Assembly (NCBI GenBank): GCA_002842735.1
Contig: PHEB01000004.1
Location: 62,001-126,000, forward strand
Reading direction: 5' to 3'
Source: Alphaproteobacteria bacterium HGW-Alphaproteobacteria-7
GTDB taxonomy: Bacteria > Pseudomonadota > Alphaproteobacteria > Sphingomonadales > Sphingomonadaceae
Length of the DNA: 64,000 nt
The translations under genes and the position numbers were made by a program. Shown here piece after piece: positions 43,661 to 53,597 of this stretch. Numbering within the stretch: position 1 is the stretch's first letter; every line of letters starts with the position of its first letter. Under the pieces are notes generated by a model that searched no databases, was not told the DNA's origin, and was given only the letters and a program-made list of their open reading frames with translations.

Positions 43661-44033
43661 ACTGAACCTGCCGCTTAGCCAGCTGGGCCCGAAACTCCTC
43701 GCCGTAGCGATGCTCGTTGCCGCGCTCCTGTGGGGTGCGTGGATCACGCAGCAGGTCACCAGCTCCCCGGAGCAGCGGATCGTCACGGTCCGGCTCGCCG
43801 AGACCATCGGGACATTCGTCGAGGAAGCCGCGCGCGCCGATGCCGATCCGGCGGTCGTCCAGGCGGCGAGCCTTGCATACCTCAAAGCCGCCGAAAGCGC
43901 CGTCGCCGACATGGGCCATGACGGCCGCGTGGTGCTGGTTGCCGAGGCCGTGCTCGCGGGCGCTGCCGAAGACGCAACCTCCGAACTCGAACAGCGCATT
44001 GCGGAAAAGCTCGCCGGGGAGAAGCAGCCATGA
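43653..44033 (+). CDS. trbI: T4SS accessory protein TrbI
   Basis: A 126-residue protein with an N-terminal membrane helix (LAVAMLVAALLWGAWITQQV) and a TrbI-like periplasmic part (RIVTVRLAETIGTFVEE, then coiled coil). TrbI affects pilus length in F. It lies before the S26 peptidase and traW, as in related systems. It overlaps the previous gene by 8 bases and the next by ATGA. Confidence 0.78.
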   Translation: MDRLNLPLSQLGPKLLAVAMLVAALLWGAWITQQVTSSPEQRIVTVRLAETIGTFVEEAARADADPAVVQAASLAYLKAAESAVADMGHDGRVVLVAEAVLAGAAEDATSELEQRIAEKLAGEKQP

Positions 44034-44536
44034 GCCTGACCCGCTCGATCCGCCGTCCGCTGCTGCTCTCGGGGCTGGTCCTGCTACCGCTTGCCTGGGC
44101 GCCGCTCGATGCCTTCAGCAAGGACCATGCTTTCCTCATCAATGCGAGCCCGAGCCTGCCCAACTGGGCGTTCTGGCTCGACAAGCACGCGCCGATCGAA
44201 CGCGGCAGCCTGATCTTCTTCGAGCCGCCGCAAAGCGAGCTGGTCGAAAGGCATTTCGGAAAAGGACCGCAGATGTTCGGCAAGCGCGTGCTTGGCATGC
44301 CGGGCGATGTCGTGCGCCACGAGGGCGATGCGGTCTTCATCAACGGGAAGCAGGTCGCGAGCCTGCTCGAGGTCACCCGCCTTGGCTTGCCGCTCACGCG
44401 GGGTCCTGAAGGAGTCATCCCGGAGGGCTGCTACTACACCGGAACCGACCATCCCCGCGGGCTCGACAGCCGCTACGGCGCCATCGGTTTCGTTTGCCGC
44501 GGGCAGATCCTCGGCAGCGGGAGGGCTATCCTGTGA
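44030..44536 (+). CDS. Conjugative signal peptidase, S26 (RP4 TraF type)
   Basis: A 168-residue S26 peptidase. After an N-terminal helix comes INASPSLPNWAFWL with Ser42 aligned to the catalytic Ser, and GKRVLGMPGDVV with Lys85 as the general base. Related RP4 TraF processes and cyclises the pilin; here it may trim TraA. E. coli F uses host LepB instead. It lies between trbI and traW, overlapping both. Confidence 0.88.
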   Translation: MSLTRSIRRPLLLSGLVLLPLAWAPLDAFSKDHAFLINASPSLPNWAFWLDKHAPIERGSLIFFEPPQSELVERHFGKGPQMFGKRVLGMPGDVVRHEGDAVFINGKQVASLLEVTRLGLPLTRGPEGVIPEGCYYTGTDHPRGLDSRYGAIGFVCRGQILGSGRAIL

Positions 44537-45168
44537 TGCGCTCTTTCCTTCCGATTGGCGCGCTTCTCCTCGCTGCGCTCCCTGCCAGCCTGCAGGCACG
44601 AGACTACGGCCAGCGCGGCGCGGTCTTCCCCGTGATCGAGCGCGACCTGCTCGAACAGATCTATACGCGCCTCGCGCAGATGGAAAAATCGGGCGAGACC
44701 GCCCGGCTCAACGAGGAACTCAAACGTCGCACGATCGCCCGCGTCAATCGGCCTGATCCGGTTGCCGGCCTCATTCGCGCAGGCGCAAGCCGTCAATGGG
44801 CCTTCGATCCGACAATCACGCTTGCCGCCGATATCCGGGGCGCAAAAGGCGAGCTGATCCATGCCGCCGGAACCCGGGTCAATCCGCTCGACAGCGTCAA
44901 GCTGCGCGGCGACCTCCTGTTTCTCGACGGCGACGACCCTGCGCAGATCGCCTGGGCGCTGAGGCAGGACGCCAATGCCAAGCTGATCCTCGTGAAAGGC
45001 GCACCGCTCGAGCTGATGAAGGCCCGCCAGCGCCGCTTCTATTTCGACCAGGGCGGCAAGCTCACCGAGAAATTCGGCATCCGGGCGACACCTGCCCGCG
45101 TGCGCCAGAACGGCCGGATGCTCGAAGTGAGCGAAATCGCTCTGCCGCCCCGGAAGGCGCAGCCATGA
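44536..45168 (+). CDS. traW: T4SS protein TraW
   Basis: About 210 residues with a signal peptide (LPIGALLLAALPASLQA) and the TraW pattern: DYGQRGAVFPVIERDLLE, then GTRVNPLDSVKLRGDLLFLDGDD. It acts in the periplasm with TraU and TrbC in pilus assembly. The ATG overlaps the S26 stop (TGATG); an upstream frame from 44494 is rejected. Confidence 0.9.
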   Translation: MRSFLPIGALLLAALPASLQARDYGQRGAVFPVIERDLLEQIYTRLAQMEKSGETARLNEELKRRTIARVNRPDPVAGLIRAGASRQWAFDPTITLAADIRGAKGELIHAAGTRVNPLDSVKLRGDLLFLDGDDPAQIAWALRQDANAKLILVKGAPLELMKARQRRFYFDQGGKLTEKFGIRATPARVRQNGRMLEVSEIALPPRKAQP

Positions 45169-46178
45169 GCAGCATCCGCGCTTTCCTCGTGCTGTTCACG
45201 GCAGCGCTTTCGCTTGCGATGGCCACCCCCGCTTCGGCCGATGCCGGTCCGGGCAAGTGCACCGGGCAATTCGTCAACCCGATCACCGACATCTGCTGGT
45301 CGTGCCTGTTCCCGATTTCAGTCGGCGGGCTCGAAATCTGGCCGAGCAACCGGCCCGATCCCGACAACCCCGACTTTCCGCTGTGCCTGTGCGGAATTCG
45401 ACCCGGCATAGCGATGGGCTTCTGGGAGCCTGTCCGGCTCGCCGATGTCAGTATGAAGCCCTGGTGCTTCGTCAATTTGGGCGGGATGAAGCTCGACCCC
45501 GGCTTCGATATCGGCTTCCGTTCGATCTCGGGTCCTTCGGCGGTAGGCGGCGCAAGCCAGTATTATTCGAGCTGGCATGTCCACTGGTATGCCTATCCGC
45601 TTATCTACTGGATGGAGATCGTCGCCGATTTCCTGTGCCTCGAGCCCGGTTCGATCGATATCCTCTATATCTCCGAAATCGATCCGCTGTGGCAGGACTC
45701 AGAGCTCACCGCGATCATCAATCCCGAGGCCGTGCTCTTCGCCAACCCGCTGGCGCTCGCCGCCTGCGCTGCGGATTGCGCCGCATCGACCGCTAACCTG
45801 CCGCTCGACGAGATGTTCTGGTGCGCGGGCTGCCAAGGGTCGATGTACCCGATGAACGGCAATGTCTCGGCCTCGATCGGGCACGTGCAGGCCTCGCGGC
45901 TCGTGCTCTCGCGCTTCGCCTACAAGCTTCACCGCGAACTCGTCTCCTGGGGGACGATGGGATCAAAAGGCCTGTGCGGCAAATACCTCATGCCGGTGAT
46001 GCGCAAGCAGCAATACCGCCTCCAGGCCACCAACCCCAACCCGGCGACCTCGGGCCGTTATGCCTGCCCGCCCATCGGCGCCTCCACCACCTTCCAGTCC
46101 CCCGGACAGGTCATCCCCGCCATCGGCGAAGACATGGGATACCTCGTCTGGCGCAAGAGGAATTGCTGCGCGCTATGA
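45165..46178 (+). CDS. traU: T4SS protein TraU
   Basis: A 337-residue Cys-rich exported protein. A signal peptide (ALSLAMATPASADA) is followed by the TraU start GKCTGQFVNPITDICWSCLFP, then WVHWYAYPLIYWME-like HVHWYAYPLIYWMEI, and many cysteines that need the DsbC/TraF disulfide proteins of the operon. It is required for DNA transfer. Overlaps traW by ATGA. The start at 45165 gives the signal peptide; a longer frame from 44796 is an artefact of high GC. Confidence 0.92.
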   Translation: MSSIRAFLVLFTAALSLAMATPASADAGPGKCTGQFVNPITDICWSCLFPISVGGLEIWPSNRPDPDNPDFPLCLCGIRPGIAMGFWEPVRLADVSMKPWCFVNLGGMKLDPGFDIGFRSISGPSAVGGASQYYSSWHVHWYAYPLIYWMEIVADFLCLEPGSIDILYISEIDPLWQDSELTAIINPEAVLFANPLALAACAADCAASTANLPLDEMFWCAGCQGSMYPMNGNVSASIGHVQASRLVLSRFAYKLHRELVSWGTMGSKGLCGKYLMPVMRKQQYRLQATNPNPATSGRYACPPIGASTTFQSPGQVIPAIGEDMGYLVWRKRNCCAL

Positions 46179-46930
46179 GAAACGCTTTCCCCATACTCGT
46201 TGGCCTTAGTCTGGTGATCGCTGCCGGATTTGCCGCAGCTTCTGCGCAGGATGCCGGGCCCGACCTTGACCTCGCTGAGATCCGCGCGCGCGCGGCCGAA
46301 CATGCCGCCGACGCCGAGGCTCTCGCCACATCGGTCAGGACAAAAGCGGATGCCCTCGCAGACGACGCGCGCGCCGCTCAGCAAACGGCTTTCGACAATC
46401 GCGCAGTCTATGCCGAGACTGCGCAGGCGACCGCGAATGCCGGGCCGCTCGATCTCGATGGCATGATCCGCGCCCAGGCCGATGCGGAAGTCGCAGCGCT
46501 GGGCGAAACGCCCCGGTTCATCGCGTTTGCCTCCTTGGCAATGCCCGAACCCTCATTGAAGGCGCTGGTTCGCGATGTCTCGAGGGCCGGCGGCGTCACC
46601 GTGCTGCGCGGATTCCCCCAGGGCGACAGCGCGCGCTTCAAGAAGCGCATCGCCGCGATCTGGAGCGATAGCGATGATGCCGGCGCGCTCGGTATCGACC
46701 CGCGCCTGTTCCGCGCCTTCGATATCGAGGTTGCCCCGAGCTTCGTGATGATCGCGAGCGATTTTGCCCCGTGCGACGGGTTCGACTGCAAAGACGTCTT
46801 GCCGCCGCACGACCGCATTGCCGGTAATATCAGCGTGGCCGAAGTGCTCGACACCTTCGCTTCGGGAGGCGGTCCAGGAGCGCAGCTCGCGCGCCTCCAT
46901 TCCCGCAGGCTCGAAGGAGAACGGCCATGA
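46175..46930 (+). CDS. trbC: T4SS protein TrbC
   Basis: A 251-residue exported protein. A signal peptide (ILVGLSLVIAAGFAAASA) and an Ala-rich coiled coil (residues 30-85) precede the TrbC domain (FIAFASLAMPEPSLKALVRD, GGVTVLRGFPQGD, then VAPSFVMI). It acts with TraW in pilus assembly. Overlaps traU and traN by ATGA. Confidence 0.88.
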   Translation: MRNAFPILVGLSLVIAAGFAAASAQDAGPDLDLAEIRARAAEHAADAEALATSVRTKADALADDARAAQQTAFDNRAVYAETAQATANAGPLDLDGMIRAQADAEVAALGETPRFIAFASLAMPEPSLKALVRDVSRAGGVTVLRGFPQGDSARFKKRIAAIWSDSDDAGALGIDPRLFRAFDIEVAPSFVMIASDFAPCDGFDCKDVLPPHDRIAGNISVAEVLDTFASGGGPGAQLARLHSRRLEGERP

Positions 46931-48648
46931 GGCTCATACAATCGCTTCGCATAGGACTGCTCGGTCTTCTCGCCGTCGCCGCGCCCCTTTCCGCGCAGCA
47001 GCAGGACGCGCGGGCCGATGGCAAGGCCTTTGGCGAAAGCCTGCGCGGCGAAGCGCAAGAAGCTGCCAGATCGCAGCCCAATGCAGCAAACCTGCCCAAC
47101 TACGACCGCAACGCCGTGCGAAACCTGGAAACGCTTGCCGACGATCCCGAGCGGATCGAGAGCAATGCGGCCGCCGCTGCTACCGGACACCAGGGCTATC
47201 GGGCGATGCGCGACAGCGTGGCCAATCGCGCGCGCTTCGATCCAAGTGAGATCGAGGACGTCATTGCGCGCAGCCTCGCCATCAACGAGACCCCGCTCGA
47301 CTACACCAGCGGCATGGCAATCTCGGGTGGCCAGGGTAATTGCGTGCCGCTGCCGACCGGGTCCGGATCGGCAGGGACCTACACCGCTACCTGCAACACT
47401 GGCACGCGGATCGACCAGTCGGCTGGCCAGTGCGAAGTCCCGCTCGTCGCCAACGTGACCCGGCGCCAGCAATGGCACTATCTCTGCAATGAGACGAGCA
47501 CAGTCTATGGATATCCCTGGTGCTCGGCATTCGATGGTGGCTCGTGCCGGATCACCGGGTATCGGCCCGGACCCTGCCTCCAGTGGCGGGAGGACCAGTT
47601 CTATAGATACTGCACCGAACCTGGCGATCCCATCGCTGAAATCACATGCGACACTCCGGATGCGCGCTACACGCCCTATGCGGTGACCACGGACAACTCG
47701 ATCGATACCTTTTCCGACGAGAGCCAGTGCATCGGATTTGCCGATAATGGCGATTGCACACTCGACAATGAGATCTGCACCGATGCCGATCCGCAGACCC
47801 GCGTGATCGACGGTGTCTCGGTTACGCGGCCCTGCTGGGAATGGCAGCGCAGCTACACCTGCACATCGCGCGAGGCGGCGAGCGACTGTTCGGATATCGA
47901 AAGCCAGGGCACCTGCCGGTTCATCGGCGAGGAATGCCTCACCGACGAGATGCCCTGCGAGACCTGGGAGCGCATCTACGAATGTCCCCTGCCCGGTACG
48001 GACATCTCCACCCAGTATGTCTGCGACGGCGATGTCTATTGCATTGATGGCAGCTGCGAGACGATCGAGCGCACCGCCAATGACGAGTTCAAGGATGCGG
48101 CGGTCGCATTGCACGCCATGGACGAGGCGCGCGGCCAGTTCGATCCGAACACGCTGACGCTGTTTCGCGGCACGCGCAACACATGCTCGTCCAAGGTCTT
48201 CGGCGTCCTCAATTGTTGCAAGGGCAAGGGCTTCCCGCTCATTCCAGGTATTAGCCTGCTCGTCGCGCTCGGATGCGACCGCGAAGAGGTGCTGCTCCAC
48301 CAGCGCGATGCGCAGGGCCTGTGCGCCTATGTCGGCACATACTGTTCGGACAAGTTCCTCGGCGTCTGCCTGACCAAGAAAAAGGCCTATTGCTGCTTCG
48401 AGAGCAAACTCTCGCGCATCCTGCAGGAACAGGGGCGCAAGCAGCTCCCCAAGCCGTGGGACAAACCCAAGGAGGAGCAATGCGAGGGCTTCACGCTCGA
48501 CGAGTTTACGCGCCTCGACCTCAGCCGAATGGACTTCAGCGAGGTCTATGCCGAGTTCACAGATGCCGCACGGCTACCCGACGAACTCGAGACCAGCATC
48601 CTCATCCAGCAGAAAATTGAAGACTACTACGCAAGGGGTGGCCGATGA
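46927..48648 (+). CDS. traN: Mating-pair stabilisation protein TraN
   Basis: A 573-residue outer-membrane protein with signal peptide (LGLLAVAAPLSA) and more than 40 cysteines. The central repeat region has WEWQRSYTCTSREAASDC-type units, and the C-terminal part the conserved CCKGKGFPLIPGI and YCCFESKLSRILQEQGR segments. TraN binds receptors on the recipient and sets host specificity. Overlaps trbC and traF by ATGA. Confidence 0.92.
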   Translation: MRLIQSLRIGLLGLLAVAAPLSAQQQDARADGKAFGESLRGEAQEAARSQPNAANLPNYDRNAVRNLETLADDPERIESNAAAAATGHQGYRAMRDSVANRARFDPSEIEDVIARSLAINETPLDYTSGMAISGGQGNCVPLPTGSGSAGTYTATCNTGTRIDQSAGQCEVPLVANVTRRQQWHYLCNETSTVYGYPWCSAFDGGSCRITGYRPGPCLQWREDQFYRYCTEPGDPIAEITCDTPDARYTPYAVTTDNSIDTFSDESQCIGFADNGDCTLDNEICTDADPQTRVIDGVSVTRPCWEWQRSYTCTSREAASDCSDIESQGTCRFIGEECLTDEMPCETWERIYECPLPGTDISTQYVCDGDVYCIDGSCETIERTANDEFKDAAVALHAMDEARGQFDPNTLTLFRGTRNTCSSKVFGVLNCCKGKGFPLIPGISLLVALGCDREEVLLHQRDAQGLCAYVGTYCSDKFLGVCLTKKKAYCCFESKLSRILQEQGRKQLPKPWDKPKEEQCEGFTLDEFTRLDLSRMDFSEVYAEFTDAARLPDELETSILIQQKIEDYYARGGR

Positions 48649-49457
48649 CCCATTTCAATAGATTGGCGGCAATCGTCCTGAGCCTAGCCGCCCTTCCCAC
48701 CACCTCGGCCTATGGCCAGGAGAAACAGACTTCCACATCGCCCACCTCGGCTGATGCGCTCTACTGCGAAGAGCGCCAGCTCGGCTACTGGTTCTACTGC
48801 GTCAAACCTTTACCCGCAGATGAACCGCAAGAGCCTGAAGCCGAGCCGGTCGCGGCAACGCAGGAACTCGACGCGATCACCTCCGAGCTTCGCGAACTCA
48901 AGGCGCGCGCGATCCTCTATCCGACCGAGGCCAATGTAGCGGCCTATATCCGCTTCCAGCGCGCGCAGCTCGACCGCGCCTCGCTGTTCTCCGATGTCTG
49001 GCAGCGGGCGATCTGGCAGGACCCGGACCTCGACTACACGCTTGAACGCCCCGTCGGAGCGGTCGCCAAGAAGCAGTGGCAGGATGCCCGCAGCGCGGAG
49101 CGCGATCACGTCATGGCAACGCTCTCGCAGCGCTACGGCCTGTTCTATTTCTTCAGTTCGACCTGCGGACCGTGCGAAGTGATGAGCCCGATCGTGAAGG
49201 GCGTCGCCGACCGCTGGCGGATCACCGTGCGCGCGATCTCGACCGATGGCGGTCCATCCAGGCATTTTCCCGACTATCGGGTCGAGACGAACCAGCGCGG
49301 CAAGCTTGGTCTCGAAGGCAAAGCCACCCCCGCCCTGGTGCTGTGGGACAGCGTGACCAAACGCCCGATTCCGATCGGCTACGGCGTGCTCTCGGCCGAC
49401 GAGCTGCAGGACCGCATCTACCTTCTCACCTCCAAGGAAGCCGGACATGATTACTAG
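48645..49457 (+). CDS. traF: T4SS thioredoxin-like protein TraF
   Basis: A 270-residue exported protein (signal peptide LSLAALPTTSAYG) with the TraF N-terminal segment ALYCEERQLGYWFYC and a C-terminal thioredoxin fold with CGPC in FFSSTCGPCEVMSP (about residue 179). F TraF lacks the CxxC, whereas this one keeps it and may assist disulfide formation in TraN/TraU/TraH. Overlaps traN by ATGA and traH by 11 bases. Confidence 0.9.
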   Translation: MTHFNRLAAIVLSLAALPTTSAYGQEKQTSTSPTSADALYCEERQLGYWFYCVKPLPADEPQEPEAEPVAATQELDAITSELRELKARAILYPTEANVAAYIRFQRAQLDRASLFSDVWQRAIWQDPDLDYTLERPVGAVAKKQWQDARSAERDHVMATLSQRYGLFYFFSSTCGPCEVMSPIVKGVADRWRITVRAISTDGGPSRHFPDYRVETNQRGKLGLEGKATPALVLWDSVTKRPIPIGYGVLSADELQDRIYLLTSKEAGHDY

Positions 49458-50883
49458 CATCCGCAATGCGGCATTGACCCTCGCCGCCGCCAGCATGGTT
49501 GCCTCACCGGTCGCCGCGAATGTTGGCGACAGCATGGACCGCTTCATGGATGACATGGGCGCGGCGGCGAATGTCACCGGCCCGACCGCCTTCAAAGGCC
49601 AGTCGGCAGGCTATTACAGCCTCGGCAATGTCTGGACGCGCTTCCCTCAGAAGACGACCAACATCGCCAATCTCCAGCTGCCGCGCGCAAGGGCGGGCTG
49701 CGGGGGCATCGATATCTTCGCGGGGTCCTTTTCCTTCATCAATGCGAGCGAGATGGTCGCTCTTCTGAAAGCCGTCGCCAACAACGCGGTCGGGTTCGCG
49801 TTCAGCCTGGCGATCGATACCGTCTGTCCCGAATGCAACAAGATCATGCAGGAGTTCAGCCAGAAGGCGCAGCTCATGAACAATCTCTCGATCAACTCCT
49901 GCGAAATGGCGCAGGGGCTGGTCGGCGGTCTGTGGCCCAAGGGCGATCTCGCCGACAAGGCGATCTGCGAAGCCATCGGGAATTCCGAAGGCATTTTCAC
50001 CGACTATGCGGCCGCCAAGCACGGCTGCGGCACGCGCGGCCAGCGCGCTTCGACCAATGATGGCGCCGGCACCGACTACGCCGACGTCAATCCCGGCGTG
50101 CCTCGCAACTACACCTGGCACGTCCTGAAAAAGAGCGCCTTCTTCAATCCCGGCGGCACGTTCGACCGCGAACTCGCCGAGTACGCCATGACGCTGATCG
50201 GCACGGTGATCTATGTGCCGCCCAAGGACGACGAGCCAGGCAAGTTCGTGCCTTTCGCGGGCGACGCGTCCTCGACGCTCGTAAGCGCGCTACTAGACGG
50301 GACGCAGGGCCAGACCGTGCGCGTTTTCCGCTGCGACGAGACCGACCTCTGCCTCAATCCCACCTTCGAGCAGATGAGCCTATCGAATGCAAAGGCCATC
50401 CGCCCGCGGGTCGCGCTCCTGATCGGGAACATGGTCGATGCGATCCGGGCCGACACCGCGATCGGCAATGCCGAAAAGGAATTGCTGCAGGTGGCCTCGG
50501 TCCCCTTGTACAAGATCCTTACCGTCCAGGCCGCCTATGGGCGCGGAATGCCGACCGACGACCGTGACACGCTGGCTGAGATCGCCAGCATCGACCTGCT
50601 CTATGCCATCCTCGACCGGATCGTCTCGGAAGCCGGTCGCTCGATGGCGAGCTTCATCGCCGCCGACGAAGCCAAGCTTGCGATCTGGCGCGGCCAGGTC
50701 GCCGAAGTGCGTTCTGGCCTGGTCCAGAGGCAGGCTACCGGACAGGCCAAGGTCTCGGCGATCATGCAGATCATCGAGAAGACCGCGATGATCGAGAATG
50801 CGCTGGCCGCCTCGATGTCGCCCTCGATGTCCGCAGCGCTCGACTGGTCGCGCGGGCTCCAGTCGCGCTCGATTATTCCCTGA
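49447..50883 (+). CDS. traH: T4SS protein TraH
   Basis: A 478-residue exported protein with signal peptide (LTLAAASMVASPVAA) and the TraH patterns MDDMGAAANVTGPTAFKGQ, GYYSLGNVWTR, CGGIDIFAGSFSFINA and VCPECNKIM. A C-terminal coiled coil follows (about 400-460). It works with TraF and TraG in pilus assembly. It ends 10 bases before traG. Confidence 0.93.
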   Translation: MITSIRNAALTLAAASMVASPVAANVGDSMDRFMDDMGAAANVTGPTAFKGQSAGYYSLGNVWTRFPQKTTNIANLQLPRARAGCGGIDIFAGSFSFINASEMVALLKAVANNAVGFAFSLAIDTVCPECNKIMQEFSQKAQLMNNLSINSCEMAQGLVGGLWPKGDLADKAICEAIGNSEGIFTDYAAAKHGCGTRGQRASTNDGAGTDYADVNPGVPRNYTWHVLKKSAFFNPGGTFDRELAEYAMTLIGTVIYVPPKDDEPGKFVPFAGDASSTLVSALLDGTQGQTVRVFRCDETDLCLNPTFEQMSLSNAKAIRPRVALLIGNMVDAIRADTAIGNAEKELLQVASVPLYKILTVQAAYGRGMPTDDRDTLAEIASIDLLYAILDRIVSEAGRSMASFIAADEAKLAIWRGQVAEVRSGLVQRQATGQAKVSAIMQIIEKTAMIENALAASMSPSMSAALDWSRGLQSRSIIP

Positions 50884-50893
50884 GGCGAGCGCC

Positions 50894-53596
50894 ATGGTCG
50901 AGATCTTCACAACCGGCGGCGGTGAGTACATCGTCAATGTCTTGAACGCCGTCGCCGCGTGGACCGGGGCCGGTGGCTACAAGAGCCTGATCCAGGTGGC
51001 GCTGGTCATGGGGATGGCGCTTGCGGTCGTTGTCGTCGCGTTCAATCAGGACTGGCGCGCCTGGCTCAACTGGTTCCTCGGCGCGACACTCATCTACATG
51101 TGCTTGATGGTGCCGCGGATGGACGTGCAAGTCACCGACCGCGTCAATCCGAGCCTTGCACCGGCGACAGTCGCCAATGTCCCGCTCGGTCTTGCCCTGA
51201 TGGCAAGCTTCACCAGCCAGGCGGGCGACTACCTCACCCGCTCCGCCGAGCTCGTCTTCGGCCTCCCCGACGATCTCAACTACTCGAAGAACGGCATGAT
51301 TTATGGCGCGCGCCTGCTCGAAGCGACACGGTCCCTGCGCATTGCCGACCCCGAATTTGCCGCCAATTTCGACGAGCATGTGCGGCAATGCGTGTTCTAC
51401 GACCTGCTCCTCGGCCGCTATTCGATGAAGGAACTGTCGGAAAGCAACGACATCTGGGCGACCATTGCGCCCGGCAGTGCCGCGCGTGCGCAGCGCTTCC
51501 TCACCCGGCAGGCGGACGATAGCGTCACGGCCACGATCATCACCTGCCGCGAAGCATACACCGCGCTCTCCAGCCAATGGGCCGGGCTTATCGATGAGAT
51601 GACGCAGGTCGCCGGGCGCCAGCTCTACCCCCGGCAGACCGAAGCGCTCGCGAAGGCCAAGCTCATCGCCGACCTGCCGATTGCCTATCAGTACCTCACA
51701 GGCGTCTCGAAGGATGCAAGCAGCATCTTCCGCCAGGTGCTCACGATCAACGCGATGAACCAGGCGATGCATGGCTTTGCCGGAGCGAGCGGTGCGTCGA
51801 GCGTCGATGTGTTCGCGCAGACCCGCGCCGATATCCAGACCGAACGGACCTATTCCTCGATCGCGCATAACGCGATGAAGTGGGTCCCGATCCTCAACGT
51901 CGTGCTGACGGTCGTATTCTACGCGCTCTTTCCGGTGCTCTTCCCGCTCTTCCTGATGCCCAAGACCGGACCGATTGCGCTCAGAGGATATGTCACGGGC
52001 TTCTTCTACCTAGCGGCGTGGGGACCGCTCTTCGTCATCCTGCACATGATCCTAATGCTCAAGGGCGCGAGCGATGTGGCGGCAGCGGGCGGCGCAACCG
52101 GTCTCAGCCTAGCGACCTTCTCAGGCATGACCGACGTCAACAACGATATCGGTATCCTGGCCGGTTATCTCGTTGCATCGATCCCGTTCCTTGCCGGCGG
52201 CGTCGCCAGGGGCGCGCTCGCAATATCGGGACAGGCAACGAGCTACCTCAACCCGAGCCAGAACGCTGCAGAAGAGGCGGCGCGCGAAGCGAGCACCGGC
52301 AATGTTTCGCTTGGCAATACCAGCCTTGAGAACTCGAACGTGTTTTCGCGCCAGTTTGCGCAAGCCAGCCTCGCGCCCAACATTGGCTACGGCGCCGCGC
52401 AGACGCGAGCGACGGGCGAAAACGGCACCCAGACCACCGGTTTCCCGCAGGCCGAGTTCGCGACTGTGCCAACCTCGAGCTATCCGTTCACCCCGACACT
52501 CGGGCAGGACTTCTCGAGCAGGCTTGCGACCATGGCGAGCCAGAGCCGCGGCCAGAGCGAGACATTCTCGAACCTTGCCCAGCAATCGACGAGCTCGGCG
52601 GTCACCCGGTTCAGCGAGTTGCGCGATGCCTACACCCGCTCGCGCTCGAACGAGAGCGTCAGTGGCACGTCAACGAGCGACAGCATCGGCAGCGCCTTTA
52701 GCGAGGTCGACAACGCCTCGAAGGCACTCCAGCAGCAATTCGGGCTGTCGCGCCGCGCGGCCGACGACATTACTGTATCCTGGTTCCTGAACGGGGATGC
52801 CGGTCTCGGGGTCAAAGGAGAACGAGGCTCGGTCAAGGGCACCCTCGGGTTAAAGGGTGGTCGGAACCAGACCTGGACTGACAGTGATATCGGGATCGCC
52901 TCCGAGGATCGCTCGCGGATCACGGGCGCGCTGCGCCAGATCTCGGACAGCCGTAGCTGGTCGAGCACGCGGGAAGGTTTCTTGCGCGAAACGAGCTCTA
53001 GTTCGGAAGCACTGGTGTCCAGCACCTCGGCAGGCATCACTACCTCGATCACAGAGGCGCAGAGCTACACGCGTGAAGCGCGCCGCGCCGAAGAGATCGC
53101 CAGCCGACTCGAGAACCAGGCAAGCTGGTACGAAAGCGCCAATGCCGCAGGCACTCTCAACCTCAGCCAGGCCTATCGCGAATGGGGCATGGCGGAGATC
53201 GAGGCTAACCGGGACTACTACGGCCCGGTCCGCTTTGACGACATCGACTTCCAGATGAGCGCGCGGGGCCAGCAGCTTCAGGCGCGGTTCGTCGAAAGCT
53301 ATGCGGACCAGTTCAATGCTGAGATCGCGGGCGACCTGGTCTTGCCACCCTCTGCGCCCGTCGCTCGGCCCTCGGTGAGCAGTGCGGAAAGCGTCCGGGG
53401 ATCGGTGCGGCTTGGCGGCGTGCCGGCAAGCCTGAGCACCCCGTCCAGCGAAAGAGAATACATCGCCCGGGATGTAGGTCGGGTCCAACAACAAGGGGAC
53501 CGGCGGATCGGGACCGTCAAAGGATACCTCGATGGCAAGACTCGCGATGCCAAGGGAGCCTCGGCTGAGGCGGCCGACGATGTGAAGGAATGGTAG
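50894..53596 (+). CDS. traG: Mating-pair stabilisation protein TraG
   Basis: About 900 residues from the ATG at 50894. The N-terminal half has membrane helices (near residues 30-75, 320-410 and 430-445) and the TraG start MVEIFTTGGGEYIVNVLNA. The C-terminal half is a Ser/Thr/Gln-rich periplasmic coiled coil involved in mating-pair stabilisation and, in F, entry exclusion. It is the last gene of the transfer operon; coupling protein and relaxase genes do not follow. Confidence 0.92.
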   Translation: MVEIFTTGGGEYIVNVLNAVAAWTGAGGYKSLIQVALVMGMALAVVVVAFNQDWRAWLNWFLGATLIYMCLMVPRMDVQVTDRVNPSLAPATVANVPLGLALMASFTSQAGDYLTRSAELVFGLPDDLNYSKNGMIYGARLLEATRSLRIADPEFAANFDEHVRQCVFYDLLLGRYSMKELSESNDIWATIAPGSAARAQRFLTRQADDSVTATIITCREAYTALSSQWAGLIDEMTQVAGRQLYPRQTEALAKAKLIADLPIAYQYLTGVSKDASSIFRQVLTINAMNQAMHGFAGASGASSVDVFAQTRADIQTERTYSSIAHNAMKWVPILNVVLTVVFYALFPVLFPLFLMPKTGPIALRGYVTGFFYLAAWGPLFVILHMILMLKGASDVAAAGGATGLSLATFSGMTDVNNDIGILAGYLVASIPFLAGGVARGALAISGQATSYLNPSQNAAEEAAREASTGNVSLGNTSLENSNVFSRQFAQASLAPNIGYGAAQTRATGENGTQTTGFPQAEFATVPTSSYPFTPTLGQDFSSRLATMASQSRGQSETFSNLAQQSTSSAVTRFSELRDAYTRSRSNESVSGTSTSDSIGSAFSEVDNASKALQQQFGLSRRAADDITVSWFLNGDAGLGVKGERGSVKGTLGLKGGRNQTWTDSDIGIASEDRSRITGALRQISDSRSWSSTREGFLRETSSSSEALVSSTSAGITTSITEAQSYTREARRAEEIASRLENQASWYESANAAGTLNLSQAYREWGMAEIEANRDYYGPVRFDDIDFQMSARGQQLQARFVESYADQFNAEIAGDLVLPPSAPVARPSVSSAESVRGSVRLGGVPASLSTPSSEREYIARDVGRVQQQGDRRIGTVKGYLDGKTRDAKGASAEAADDVKEW

Positions 53597-53597
53597 C

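Noticed and set aside
46408..48480. Long minus-strand frame (690 codons) opposite traN
   Set aside because: A GC-driven shadow: the plus strand encodes a clear TraN with overlaps to its neighbours. Similar shadows opposite traC, traB and copB were dropped.
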